From Mesobacillus subterraneus (GTDB lineage Bacteria; Bacillota; Bacilli; Bacillales; Cytobacillaceae), in the NCBI RefSeq assembly GCF_023715485.1, contig NZ_JAMBOF010000027.1:1-32971 (forward strand): DNA of 32,971 nt, given 5' to 3'. Positions 23,607 through 31,678 of this stretch are shown one piece after another. The stretch's first letter is position 1. Each line of letters begins with the position of its first letter. The position numbers were made by a program, and so were the translations under genes. The notes under the pieces are model-generated. The model was not told the DNA's origin. It made no database searches and was given only the letters and a program-made list of their open reading frames with translations.

Positions 23607-24613
23607 AAATCTTCTACACACTCTATGTTCTGATCTATAATAAAAGTAAACTCAGTTCCTTCAGCAGAGGTTTGTAATGTATATTTTATGTTAAGTATCT
23701 TTGCAAGATCATCAATGACTTTTAATCCAAGTCCCTGTATTTGCTTTTTTTGAGCAAATCCTTGGCCGTTATCATTCATTGAAACCACACCATCATTAAT
23801 TGTAATCTCCATTTTATTTGCTTTAGAATGCTTTAGTGCATTTTGAAAGGCGTTATCAAATAACCTTTGGAGCAATAGTTTGTGACTGCTCCAAACTAAA
23901 TTTTTTTCATGTGGATGGTATTGCAACTTAATCTGATTAATCCTGTACAAGTAATCCCATTTTTTTATCATGTCTCTCATCAAATCACTGATATTTACTT
24001 CAGTATATAAAATATAAGAAGAGTCCATTGAATCGATAGAATCTCTATTGAATTCATTGGTTAGATCCGCGATATATTCTATTTGCTGATAAAGGGATTC
24101 TAATGGAAGAGAGGTGTTCTCACCTTCCAGGTAAAATAATTGCAACCGAATCGCAGTTAAGGGTGTATTTATATCGTGCCTTAATTTATTTAGGTATTCT
24201 CGCTGCATCTCCTCTTGCTGCTTCAGTTCCATTTCTCTTGATGCTGTTCTTTCAATCAATAGGTTAACAGAGTTTGTGAGCTCTCCAATTTCATCTTCAC
24301 TTGTTATTTCTATTTTATTTGGTACCCTTTCATTGCTCGCCAGATTTAAAATAATGGAATTCAATGTACTTATGTTCTTCAGGAGTGAATGAATGGTCTT
24401 AGAGAAAACAATGGCTAACAATAAAAAAGACAGAAGAAATAGTACATGCATAGTCGGGTAAGCAAATGATTCATGAAAGGGAGTGTTAGTATCCCTAATT
24501 TTAGAAACAACCTTATAAAACCCCAGCATGAGGAGGTTAATCAAAAGTAGTGATATTGGAACACTTATGATGACTGCAACCAAGGTCAACTGATACTTTT
24601 TCTTTAATTTCAT
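23603..24613 (-). CDS. Sensor histidine kinase
   Basis: A 336-residue membrane kinase. There are two transmembrane segments (about 10-32 and 53-72) with a short external loop, then a HAMP-like linker, a HisKA domain with LRHDINTPLTAIRLQ (His146) and a HATPase_c domain with N box NAFQNALKH (about 254-262), G1 DNGQGF and G2 GLGL. The protein is complete. Its start overlaps the response regulator stop by 4 bases (ATGA). It is the third gene of an operon: hydrolase, regulator, kinase. The signal is unknown. The gene ends inside a repeat arm (R10). Confidence 0.88.
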   Translation of the reverse strand: MKLKKKYQLTLVAVIISVPISLLLINLLMLGFYKVVSKIRDTNTPFHESFAYPTMHVLFLLSFLLLAIVFSKTIHSLLKNISTLNSIILNLASNERVPNKIEITSEDEIGELTNSVNLLIERTASREMELKQQEEMQREYLNKLRHDINTPLTAIRLQLFYLEGENTSLPLESLYQQIEYIADLTNEFNRDSIDSMDSSYILYTEVNISDLMRDMIKKWDYLYRINQIKLQYHPHEKNLVWSSHKLLLQRLFDNAFQNALKHSKANKMEITINDGVVSMNDNGQGFAQKKQIQGLGLKVIDDLAKILNIKYTLQTSAEGTEFTFIIDQNIECVEDL

Positions 24614-25275
24614 CTCTTCACATGGGTATTAAGTCGATACCCTTCTCCATATACATTTTCGATAATATCCCCGTTGGAATCACCAATTTTAGTTCGTATC
24701 TTTTTTATGTGAACATTTATCACGTTTGGGTTCCGATCTTCCAGCTGCCATAAATATTCAAAAAAGTGGTCTTTCGTTAGAATTTTACCGCGATTCTTAT
24801 ACAAATAAAAAAAGATTTTCCGCTCAATCGGGGTAAAGACAACTTCATCGTGAAGACTTCCCTTAAAAACTCGCTTTGTTTCTCCCTTAATAAACAGATG
24901 CTTGATTTGGGCAAAATGACCGTAATACTGATTTAATAATTTCTGGATTCTTAGCATTAATTCGCGTGGATCATAAGGTTTTATCATATAATCTTCACCT
25001 ATTGTTAAGCCTTGAAGTCTACTATCAATGTCTTTTCTAGCCGAGAGAAAAATAGTCGGTATATTTAAGCCAAGGTTCTTGATTTTCGAGGTTATTTTGA
25101 AGCCATCCTCACCTGGTAACATTACATCCATTACGACTAAATCGGTCTCATTGATTAGATTAAGAACTCCCTCACCATCTTTTTTCCAGATTACATTGTA
25201 GCCTTCTTTTGCTAATATTTTTTGTAAGAGGTCGCCGATCATCAAATCGTCTTCTATTATGAGAATCGTATACAT
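24610..25275 (-). CDS. OmpR-family response regulator
   Basis: A 221-residue regulator. The receiver domain has the acidic cluster EDD (8-10), the phospho-acceptor Asp50 in VVMDVMLPGEDG, the Ser of FLSARK and the Lys of MIKPYDP. The C-terminal winged helix (about 125-218) ends with NVINVHIKKIRTKIGD and GYRLNTH. The start follows GAAGG. It is coupled to the kinase gene downstream and 16 bp from the hydrolase gene upstream, so the three are probably one transcript. Confidence 0.9.
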   Translation of the reverse strand: MYTILIIEDDLMIGDLLQKILAKEGYNVIWKKDGEGVLNLINETDLVVMDVMLPGEDGFKITSKIKNLGLNIPTIFLSARKDIDSRLQGLTIGEDYMIKPYDPRELMLRIQKLLNQYYGHFAQIKHLFIKGETKRVFKGSLHDEVVFTPIERKIFFYLYKNRGKILTKDHFFEYLWQLEDRNPNVINVHIKKIRTKIGDSNGDIIENVYGEGYRLNTHVKR

Positions 25276-25291
25276 TATTGAAACCTTCTAT

Positions 25292-26269
25292 CTATTTGGA
25301 ATTGCCGTAGATAAAATCAGTAGCAAGTTGGTATATTTTATCGGGAGCATATAAATATAGTGAGTGTTTTCCTTCCACTTTTTTAACTTCTGATTTATTA
25401 ATGTTATCGGCAAATTCTTTATAGTCCTTATTTTTTTGTTTAATCCCTATGGAATTTTCGTTTTGGTCGCTATAAGCCGACAAAAGCAAAATGGGTGTAT
25501 TTTTCGGAAGTGGCAGGCTAATTTTTTGAGCATTCGTGTTGCTCTCAAGAAGTTCTTTTTCGATGTCATCATTAAAAGCCTTTTTATACGATATTGCTTT
25601 GAATATTTCCTTTTCTTTCGTAGATAAAAAGGATTGATCGATAACTTGAGGATCATAGGTAGCAGAGGGTAAAAGTCTTTGAAAACCAAGTTTTGTAAGT
25701 AGATTCATTGCTTTTATGCTTACCTTATCACTAAAGTCAAATTTATGCTTGGCATATCCATTTGGTAAACCAATATCTATTGCGACAATGCTTTTAACCT
25801 CTTGCGGATACTTTTGTGCCCAATAAATCGCTTCTAAACCTGATAAGGAGTGAGGCACTAAAATATATGGTGGCTTATTTTCACTTTGGGCTAATGCCTT
25901 TCTTGTTTGCTCTAATATAGTATCTATATCTCTATCATCATTAAAAACATCACTGTACCCATATCCTGCCTTCTCTACGACAACTATCTTATGATTCCTC
26001 GAGAATTTCGAATAAAGTCCTTTCATTTCATAAACAGGAGCAGCAATCCCTGAACCCGGCATAAAGACAAAAGTGTCCTCGCCTGCCCCCTCGGTATACA
26101 CATTGATTTTTTTTTGACCAAACTCAACGATTGTTCCCTTATTTTGAATTAAACTAGACTCACGGCTTAATTGATATTGATGATAAGTAAAAATTGCCCC
26201 TACTAGAACAACTATAATTACAATGATTATCACAATGATTGTTTTCAACAGTTTAAATAACTTCAACAT
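25292..26269 (-). CDS. Membrane-anchored alpha/beta hydrolase
   Basis: A 325-residue protein. A strongly hydrophobic N-terminal segment (about residues 10-30, IIVIIIVIIVVLVGAIFTYH) anchors the domain outside the membrane. The hydrolase has an oxyanion-type FMPGSG, a nucleophile motif VPHSLSGLE (Ser), LLLSAYSDQ (acid) and a late GKHSLYLYAPD (His). The start follows GGGGAGG. It is the first gene of an operon with a response regulator and a histidine kinase, and may be linked to an envelope stress or peptide response. This is inference. Confidence 0.85.
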   Translation of the reverse strand: MLKLFKLLKTIIVIIIVIIVVLVGAIFTYHQYQLSRESSLIQNKGTIVEFGQKKINVYTEGAGEDTFVFMPGSGIAAPVYEMKGLYSKFSRNHKIVVVEKAGYGYSDVFNDDRDIDTILEQTRKALAQSENKPPYILVPHSLSGLEAIYWAQKYPQEVKSIVAIDIGLPNGYAKHKFDFSDKVSIKAMNLLTKLGFQRLLPSATYDPQVIDQSFLSTKEKEIFKAISYKKAFNDDIEKELLESNTNAQKISLPLPKNTPILLLSAYSDQNENSIGIKQKNKDYKEFADNINKSEVKKVEGKHSLYLYAPDKIYQLATDFIYGNSK

Positions 26270-26403
26270 ATTTGTTCCTCCCCTTCAATCTATATTGAAA
26301 GGATAAACAATAATAATAAATTTCTAATAAATTTTCATAAACTTCTCATCGGTTTTCTAACACTTTTCCTTTTTATTTTAATTAATCCTCCTTAGACAAC
26401 CAC

Positions 26404-26424
26404 AGCCAGTAGTTCAATTAGGCT
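26404..26424. repeat. Array repeat R11, worn end
   Basis: AGCCAGTAGTTCAATTAGGC keeps TAGTTCAAT of the repeat end. The TGA stop of the next gene (26414) lies inside it. The match is weak but in the expected place. Confidence 0.4.
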
Positions 26425-26803
26425 TTTTTAATAATTTAATTGTCTTTCTAAATGCCAAAAAGAGATATAGAAAAGCAGTATACAATATTATGCTTATCAT
26501 GTAATAAAAAGCCCGTTCCATTGGGTTAATTGATTGTACGACTTCTCCGTGTACTCTGAAATACCATTCTATTGATGTGTAATACATCCAGATATAAATT
26601 AAAGTTATCATTAACATTAATAGAGCAAGTATCGCCTTATTGTGAAATAAAAGTTTAGTTAAACTGTTCTTAAATGCTTTTGAGAATGTCACATCAGTGC
26701 TTTCTTGAATTTCAATACTTGTTTTTTTGTTAAATGGCGTTAGGAAATAAATCATTAACCCTCCCCAAACAATCCCAAAAAACACTATTTCTGAGAACTG
26801 CAA
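26414..26803 (-). CDS. Hypothetical membrane protein, 129 aa
   Basis: Starts at TTG after TGGAGGAAT. Three hydrophobic segments are visible, at about residues 4-21, 55-75 and 95-118, with a hydrophilic loop carrying TSIEIQESTDVTFSKAFKNS between the first two. It ends in a basic tail, RKTIKLLKKPN. I do not recognise the family. It is a single-gene unit between repeats R11 and R12. Confidence 0.65.
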   Translation of the reverse strand: MQFSEIVFFGIVWGGLMIYFLTPFNKKTSIEIQESTDVTFSKAFKNSLTKLLFHNKAILALLMLMITLIYIWMYYTSIEWYFRVHGEVVQSINPMERAFYYMISIILYTAFLYLFLAFRKTIKLLKKPN

Positions 26804-26855
26804 TAAGATTCCTCCAGTTTTTAGTTAAAATCTATATTTCTATAAAAATATACTT

Positions 26856-26944
26856 ACTTATTCTATTATCCTCCCCGTTCCATCAGAAAAATCCACCAAA
26901 ATAGCGGGTTAATCCATCTTGGATTAACCCAACTGTTGAATAGG
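26856..26944. repeat. Array repeat R12, full form
   Basis: Left module TATTCTATTATCCTCCCC then GTTCCATCAG, spacer ATCCACCAAAATAGC, a perfect 10-bp hairpin GGGTTAATCC/GGATTAACCC (26906-26915, 26921-26930) and right arm AACTGTTGAATAGG. It reaches the stop codon of the next gene (26945) directly. Confidence 0.8.
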
Positions 26945-27397
26945 CTATTTACAATAATTAATATGACTCCCTAATACACTCGGACCAAGTTTTTCTGTCT
27001 TTGAATTAGAAAGCCGAACTTGAACTTGTACATTTTCCATTGCTGCTGTAATTAAATCGAATCTCCCAGCCCAACTTGGACTATCTTTTTCTGGCGTTGG
27101 ATATAGTTGAAAACGCCAGCTTATTTCGTTTGGCTTAAAAGCAAATCCTTCGTAACTATCGTAATTTCCATAAGTTTTGGGTTCTGGAAGATGAATAGCA
27201 ATAATACTGACGTTCGTTCGTGCAAAACTCGGTGGGTTCAATTGAACTTTGTAAACCAGTGCTGTTCCCATTGCATTTTTCAGATCTTTATCTGCTGGAG
27301 CCAGCACCATACTGCAAGGCATTTGAATTGCATTTGTTTCGGAAGGAAAAATCGTGATAAGTGCAATAAAAAAATTAAGCAAAAGAAATTGTTTCAT
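26945..27397 (-). CDS. Hypothetical secreted protein, 150 aa
   Basis: The chosen ATG at 27397 follows AAGGGTTG and opens a signal peptide (MKQFLLLNFFIALITIFP, cleavage near TNAIQ). The mature part is about 130 residues and beta-rich, with two Cys (PCSM near the mature N-terminus and NYCK at the end) that could form a disulfide. The stretch ISWRFQLYPTPEKDSPSWAG is distinctive. A 20-codon upstream extension of the open frame lacks a site. I do not recognise the family. The stop abuts repeat R12. Confidence 0.6.
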   Translation of the reverse strand: MKQFLLLNFFIALITIFPSETNAIQMPCSMVLAPADKDLKNAMGTALVYKVQLNPPSFARTNVSIIAIHLPEPKTYGNYDSYEGFAFKPNEISWRFQLYPTPEKDSPSWAGRFDLITAAMENVQVQVRLSNSKTEKLGPSVLGSHINYCK

Positions 27398-27583
27398 AAA
27401 GCAACCCTTACAATTCTTTTGCTTAGTATGCCCAGCATCTTGTTGAACCTGCTCCATTATTCATAAAATATACAAGTTAGGACCAATACGCTAAAAAAAT
27501 TTGCTGTTTCTTCAATGGATTATGATTCAAAAGAGGCCTTATCATAATTTATCGCAATCTCATGGTATCGTTCGTAACGGAAA

Positions 27584-27898
27584 TCAACTTGGGGAAATCC
27601 CCTTCCCTCCCCTTGTTTTTAGGGTACTGATTCTCTCCATTCCAGTTATGATTGGTTTTGCACGCTTGATTAATGTTTGTGTAGCTTCAAGAGCCAGAGA
27701 TGCTTGGTGGGCATGTTCATTACTCCACACTTCATAAACATAAACAGCATTTGGCTCGTTTTCAGAAATATTAACAAGATAAATCTCGCATTCATCTAAA
27801 TTTCTCATTGATTCTGCAGCTTCAAGTAGAATTTCAACCATTGTTTCCCGTTCGCCTTCTTGTACAGTAAACTTACCAAACAAACTGAATTTGCTCAT
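27584..27898 (-). CDS. Antibiotic biosynthesis monooxygenase (ABM)-fold protein
   Basis: ATG at 27898 (MSKFSLFGKFTVQEG) lies just after GGAGGCAG and gives 104 residues. It is a ferredoxin-like dimeric alpha-beta domain with the ABM pattern: a GERETMVEILLEAAESM helix, then CEIYLVNISENEPNAVYVYE, VWSNEHAHQASL and a final KPIITGMERIST strand. Relatives are putative quinol monooxygenases such as YgiN. The substrate is unknown. It is a single gene with no clear full repeat beside it. Confidence 0.8.
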   Translation of the reverse strand: MSKFSLFGKFTVQEGERETMVEILLEAAESMRNLDECEIYLVNISENEPNAVYVYEVWSNEHAHQASLALEATQTLIKRAKPIITGMERISTLKTRGGKGISPS

Positions 27899-28151
27899 AT
27901 CTGCCTCCATGTTTTTGTCGCCTGTTTAATGTTTCTACTTTCACACCCGATTATCCTATTATTGCCAAAAATAAATATTTAGAATAACTTCACTCACTAA
28001 CCCCCGTTCACATAGCAAGTACAATTTGCCGCAGTTATTCAAAAAGTTCCTCAAGAGGGTTCGTAAATCTTTTCCACTTTCCCGTTAATTCACAATCTGT
28101 GTTAATCCAGAAACTTGCTCAATGAAAATGGCGGCTGCAATGTATCCTTGT

Positions 28152-28190
28152 AAAAATAAAAGGGATTTGCCATTTTGACAAAATCCCTTA
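28152..28190 (-). terminator. Intrinsic terminator of the cupin gene
   Basis: AAGGGATTTTG/CAAATCCCTT on the minus strand is followed by TTATTTTTA, about 40 bp after the cupin stop. Confidence 0.75.
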
Positions 28191-28230
28191 ACGATTCTTA
28201 CTATCTAAGATAACTGCTATTAATCTCTTC

Positions 28231-29055
28231 CTACATATTTTTGCTTTGCTGAAGAAGTTTGGATTCTCCTGTACGTTCCCATTCCTCCACTGTTTCATAT
28301 GCTTTTTCAGGAGAATACCCTTTCCCTACAAGTACTCCCATTAGAATAAATTCTTGAAGAATGTGGGTGGCGTTTATTCCTCTCTTAACGTCCTCTAGTC
28401 CTTCCTTCACCAAAAATTCGGTATAGCGTACCCATTCGTCTGGAGTCTTGCCAAAAGCAACTGTATTTCCATTACCTTGAGCGCCGCCTGCTTCCCCAGC
28501 CATTGCATCTGCTTTGGTAACATGAACAGTACCAAATGGATGGTTTGGAGGAGCATAGATCGAGTAAAGTTTAAGCGGAATATTACCTGTATTAGTTAGA
28601 TTATGCCATGTTCCAGCAGGTATCATGATTGCAGAATCATCAAAGACATTTCTTTGAAAGGTTAAATTATCTTTCGTCTTGCCCATTTGTACAATCCCCT
28701 GGCCTTGTTCAATACGCAGGAATTGATCAACGTCAGGATGCATTTCCAAACCGATATCTTCGCCAACATTTAAACTCATCAACGTTACCTGTAAATGTGT
28801 TCCTGTCCATAAAGCAGTCCGATACGTATTGTTTTGCTTCGTTGCTTCATTGATATTAACGACATAGGGATTCGGTCCATAATCTTTTAACACGTCACTT
28901 CGATTGCCGTTGGATGGGCAGAAATAATTATACCTGTTTGCATGCTCCATTCCATAAGGATAAGCCCAGTGGACAGACTGACCCCTATTGTTATACATTG
29001 GTCCATTAACATAATAAGGGTATTGATTTGGATACCCATTTGGAACATAGTACAT
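28231..29055 (-). CDS. Cupin-domain protein, possibly spore-associated
   Basis: ATG at 29055 (MYYVPNGYPNQYPYYVNGPM) follows GAAGGGATTG and gives 274 residues. The first about 60 residues are rich in Tyr, Asn, Pro and Gly, like spore coat proteins. A cupin domain (about 75-190) has GLEMHPDVDQFLRIEQGQG (first metal motif) and MIPAGTWHNLTNTG (second). The C-terminal about 80 residues are helical (TEFLVKEGLEDVKRGINATH). Phosphomannose isomerase-like or coat-associated cupins of this shape are known in Bacillus; the reaction is unknown. It has its own terminator. Confidence 0.8.
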   Translation of the reverse strand: MYYVPNGYPNQYPYYVNGPMYNNRGQSVHWAYPYGMEHANRYNYFCPSNGNRSDVLKDYGPNPYVVNINEATKQNNTYRTALWTGTHLQVTLMSLNVGEDIGLEMHPDVDQFLRIEQGQGIVQMGKTKDNLTFQRNVFDDSAIMIPAGTWHNLTNTGNIPLKLYSIYAPPNHPFGTVHVTKADAMAGEAGGAQGNGNTVAFGKTPDEWVRYTEFLVKEGLEDVKRGINATHILQEFILMGVLVGKGYSPEKAYETVEEWERTGESKLLQQSKNM

Positions 29056-29207
29056 TTTTTTCAATCCCTTCACAGTTTATAAAAATATCCTATGCACCTA
29101 TTAAGGGAATGTACTTTGGTCCATGCTGACTAATTGCATGAAATATATGTATACTAAAACATTTCTTTTATTTAAATGACCCATTTTTGATCAAAGGTCC
29201 GAAAAAA

Positions 29208-29287
29208 CTTTTTAACTAAACTGCCGTTTGGTCAATTAAAAAGGGCGTTTTTCCTTCCCGGATTAACGCCCTTGTTTAGCTTAACAA
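29208..29287. repeat. Array repeat R14, full form
   Basis: Left module TTTTTAACTAAACTGCCG then TTTGGTCAATTAAA, hairpin GGGCGTTTTTCC/GGATTAACGCCC and right arm TTGTTTAGCTTAAC. On the minus strand CTTTTTAATTG follows the hairpin. It lies 20 bp from the stop of the 152-residue gene. Confidence 0.8.
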
Positions 29288-29307
29288 AAAAAATTGTTGC
29301 CCTGAAA

Positions 29308-29766
29308 TTAATCCCAAAAATTAAAGATGACTTCACCAATTGTTTTGGGTTTCCAATATGAAATTTGCTCCAACTCAGCACTATTCAAATTAATTGAATC
29401 CGACTTTATATTTAAAGGTTCATTTAGTTCCTTTAAACTCAAAACTTTATAAAATGGGCTAAACTGTGTTAGTAGTTCGGATGCATTAATAAAGTCTATT
29501 TTTCCAAATTCAACAACTGAAGCAAAAGCTATATATGGATAGTGTTCATTAAGCAATATATAAAATTCGTTATCATTAACCTTAACTTCTGCTTCATAGA
29601 AGTTCAGTGGATATAGCGGTTCTCTGAACTTTAATAATTTGCCACCACTACGATTTACGATTGCAGCACAAACCGATTTAAATTGCCGTCCATCAACTTT
29701 AGGAGGCAAATTGTTCGTCGAATTATGAAATCCTGTTATACCATTAGGAAGTCTTATTTTCACCAT
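29308..29766 (-). CDS. Hypothetical protein, 152 aa
   Basis: Starts MVKIRLPNGITGFHN after AGGGGAAC. A compact alpha/beta cytoplasmic protein with FKSVCAAIVNRSGGKLLKFR, EFYILLNEHYPYIAFAS and a C-terminal YWKPKTIGEVIFNFWD. No family is recognised; the size and character resemble orphan immunity proteins. A 59-residue frame ends 27 bp upstream on the same strand, so the two probably form a two-gene unit delimited by R14. Confidence 0.65.
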   Translation of the reverse strand: MVKIRLPNGITGFHNSTNNLPPKVDGRQFKSVCAAIVNRSGGKLLKFREPLYPLNFYEAEVKVNDNEFYILLNEHYPYIAFASVVEFGKIDFINASELLTQFSPFYKVLSLKELNEPLNIKSDSINLNSAELEQISYWKPKTIGEVIFNFWD

Positions 29767-29793
29767 TGAAAAGTTCCCCTATTAAAATTTTTA

Positions 29794-29973
29794 TTAGTTC
29801 AATAAAGTAAAATGTCTTAGCAATTCCCTTTCACTAATCGATATCCTGATCGATAAGTCTTTTGTTCGTAAAACAAAATCTTTGATTCCTATAAATTCAG
29901 ATTCAGCAATCAAATAGAATTGTGTTCCCTTTTTTAACCCTTTAAAATTATTCTTTAGCTTATATCTCTTCAT
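29794..29973 (-). CDS. Small hypothetical protein, 59 aa
   Basis: ATG at 29973 opens a frame reading MKRYKLKNNFKGLKKGTQFY, then LIAESEFIGIKDFVLRTKDL and a SISERELLRHFTLLN end, stopping at 29794. The product is basic with an alpha/beta pattern. The ribosome site is weak (GGGAG about 16 nt upstream). The coherent amino-acid composition and its position 27 bp before the 152-residue gene support a real small gene. Its TAA lies in TTAGTTCAATAA, a repeat-like string. The function is unknown. Confidence 0.5.
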   Translation of the reverse strand: MKRYKLKNNFKGLKKGTQFYLIAESEFIGIKDFVLRTKDLSIRISISERELLRHFTLLN

Positions 29974-30203
29974 TTTCTTATCAAGCTACTCCCATACTCG
30001 TTATTTCAATCTGACGTATTTACAGATAGCTTTACTCGGCTGTCTGATCAACTAATTCTCATCTCCGACATTGTATCATAAAGCATTATAATGCTTTTTA
30101 GTTCTTATTAAGTTGAACCTGCGACTTCTCTATCTTACTTCAACATTTCTACCACGTTAAAACAAAAAATGCCACCTGGGTTGGCAGCAAACGGGTTAAA
30201 ATA

Positions 30204-30470
30204 TTAATTTTTCAAGTTCAATATTTTATAAGAAGCGAGGCTAAGAAAAATAAGTCCAAAACCAAATAAAATACTTCCGGACACTAAGAAACTGTTGATA
30301 TAACCATTAATAATTAAATGGTACAATTCTGTATCTGCCCCACCCCGATCAGCTAACCAAGAGTCAGCAATTGATGTCCCAAAGTTAACGCTATTAAAGA
30401 TCATAATAACTCCTGACAACACTAATAAGACGCTAATTATAACAAAAGCCTTTACTTTTTCTATTGTCAC
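30204..30470 (-). CDS. Small membrane protein, 88 aa
   Basis: GTG at 30470 after GGGGGTGAT gives 88 residues, starting VTIEKVKAFVIISVLLVLSG (Val read as Met). There are two transmembrane segments, about 8-28 and 60-80, with an external loop containing SWLADRGGADTELYH. It ends with KILNLKN. A longer frame from 30524 would run over this ribosome site and is rejected. The family is not recognised. Confidence 0.6.
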   Translation of the reverse strand: MTIEKVKAFVIISVLLVLSGVIMIFNSVNFGTSIADSWLADRGGADTELYHLIINGYINSFLVSGSILFGFGLIFLSLASYKILNLKN

Positions 30471-30529
30471 TTTATGATCACCCCCACAAAAAAAATTAGC
30501 ATAATACTCCAAAAATGAGCACATTTTTT

Positions 30530-30590
30530 TATACTAACCTGCCTTTAAGTACGGCGTTAATTTTTCTTGTCTCAACAAAGCAATTCGTGT
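30530..30590. repeat. Array repeat R16a, degenerate
   Basis: ATACTAACCTGCCTTTAAGT then GGCGTTAATTTTTCTTGTCT and CAACAAAGC: the left module and half of the hairpin are recognisable, but the right arm is lost. Confidence 0.5.
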
Positions 30591-30663
30591 AAGGAGTTGT
30601 CATTATTCTATTTTCAAGAAGCATAATCCAGTCATTTAATCACTCCACAGGTAAAGCTAAATG

Positions 30664-30714
30664 AAAGGGCAAATTCATTAGTCCTGCCTGGATCTATGCA
30701 CCAATTAGTTGGAA
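30664..30714. repeat. Array repeat R16b, degenerate right half
   Basis: AAAGGGCAAATTCATTAGTC, CTGCCTGGATCTATGCACC and AATTAGTTGGAAT follow the order spacer, hairpin, right arm of the full repeat with several changes. Confidence 0.55.
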
Positions 30715-30800
30715 TCATGGGGACGTATCTTATGCTTCTGTTTTCTTAATAAAATCTTTCGTTGATCTTTTTACTTTTGTACTGAATTACAACTCTTCAA
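30711..30800. repeat. 90-bp direct repeat, copy 1
   Basis: From GGAATCATGGGGACG to AACTCTTCAA; about 90 percent identical by eye to 31491-31580. On the minus strand both copies encode STKDFIKKTEA followed by a stop and then a GRGTCCCCATG-type string, as at the 3' end of a small transposase-like gene. Confidence 0.8.
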
Positions 30801-30919
30801 ATAAGTTAAGAGTGTGTCCACTTGCTTCTCCATTATGACTTGATATGTGACCATCATATGGGTGGTTTTCTTTTTAACGAAAGCCTTCTTTTTTAAAGAA
30901 AGCAGCCTTTTGAAGAATG

Positions 30920-31369
30920 TTATTCATGTTGTTCAAAACTTGTTTCTGGAGGGACCACACTTTTGATAAATTGAATGTCTTTTTCCTTAGGATTAGGTAT
31001 CACAAACTCAGTTCCCCAGTGTCCCGAGTGCATCACTATATCCATACCACTTTCTAAATTAACTGTGAACCACTTGCACTCTCTAAATTTGTTCATATAA
31101 CTATTCAATAAATAGTTTGAAAGAACTGGGGTTTTCTTTCCCTTAAATATAGTGATATTTTCTTCATTAACCATCTCAAGGTTGAGAGAGTCAAGTTCTT
31201 CTATTGTCTCAATTTCCTCATTCCAGCAATGAATCTCAATTGTGTCTGCTTTTTTTAAATAATAATTAATCAGTGAAATCCAATAATTATAATTATCAAT
31301 ATCTGGTTTCGGGATGGCTGAATCCCCGCATGTATATGTCGATATGTTAAAAGCTAAATTTTTCTCCAT
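30920..31369 (-). CDS. Hypothetical protein, 149 aa
   Basis: Starts MEKNLAFNISTYTCGDSAIP after GGGTGAGG. An acidic cytoplasmic protein with SLINYYLKKADTIEIHCWNE, KKTPVLSNYLLNSYMNKFRE, a WFTVNLESGMDIVMHSGHWG strand region and a DIQFIKSVVPPETSFEQHE tail. I do not recognise the family; the acidic, orphan, single-domain character is reminiscent of immunity proteins. It is bracketed by the two 90-bp blocks and by worn array repeats. Confidence 0.65.
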   Translation of the reverse strand: MEKNLAFNISTYTCGDSAIPKPDIDNYNYWISLINYYLKKADTIEIHCWNEEIETIEELDSLNLEMVNEENITIFKGKKTPVLSNYLLNSYMNKFRECKWFTVNLESGMDIVMHSGHWGTEFVIPNPKEKDIQFIKSVVPPETSFEQHE

Positions 31370-31410
31370 AACATCCTCACCCGTTTGGCACTCTGATTAT
31401 CTACAAAGTA

Positions 31411-31460
31411 AATTCAACAATAAGTACATTAATCCTTCTTGGAACAAAATTCCCCATCCT
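31411..31460. repeat. Array repeat R17, degenerate
   Basis: ATTCAACAATAAGTACATTA then ATCCTTCTTGGAACAAAATTCCCC follows the spacer and hairpin order of the full repeat; the hairpin stem is eroded. Confidence 0.5.
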
Positions 31461-31490
31461 TGATCAACCTTTTTTAAAAAGTAATTTCAT

Positions 31491-31580
31491 GGAATCATGG
31501 GGACGCATCTTATGCTTCTGTTTTCTTAATAAAATCTTTAGTTGATCTCATTACTTTTGTCCTAAACCAAAACTCTTCAA
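31491..31580. repeat. 90-bp direct repeat, copy 2
   Basis: The second copy of the block at 30711-30800, with the same ends and orientation and about nine differences. Confidence 0.8.
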
Positions 31581-31636
31581 AGACGCAAAGGGTACCCCCC
31601 TTTTGCTTCTAGCTGAGCAATTTTCCTACTTAGCGT

Positions 31637-31668
31637 AATTTAACTAAAGCACCCGTTAGTTGAATAAG
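31637..31668. repeat. Array repeat R18, short core form
   Basis: AATTTAACTAAAGCACCCGT then TAGTTGAATAAG: two inverted arms (TTAACTAAA and GTTAGTTGAA) around GCACCC, with no internal hairpin. It ends 11 bp from the stop at 31679. Confidence 0.75.
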
Positions 31669-31678
31669 AGAGTTAAAA

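Larger units (their letters stand above)
30525..30919. other. Gene-free stretch with repeat debris
   Basis: No complete gene is visible. It holds a worn array repeat (30530-30590), a second worn copy (30664-30714), one copy of the 90-bp block (30711-30800), and a short coding-like remnant on the minus strand reading YDGHISSHNGEASGHTLNLF. Confidence 0.55.
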
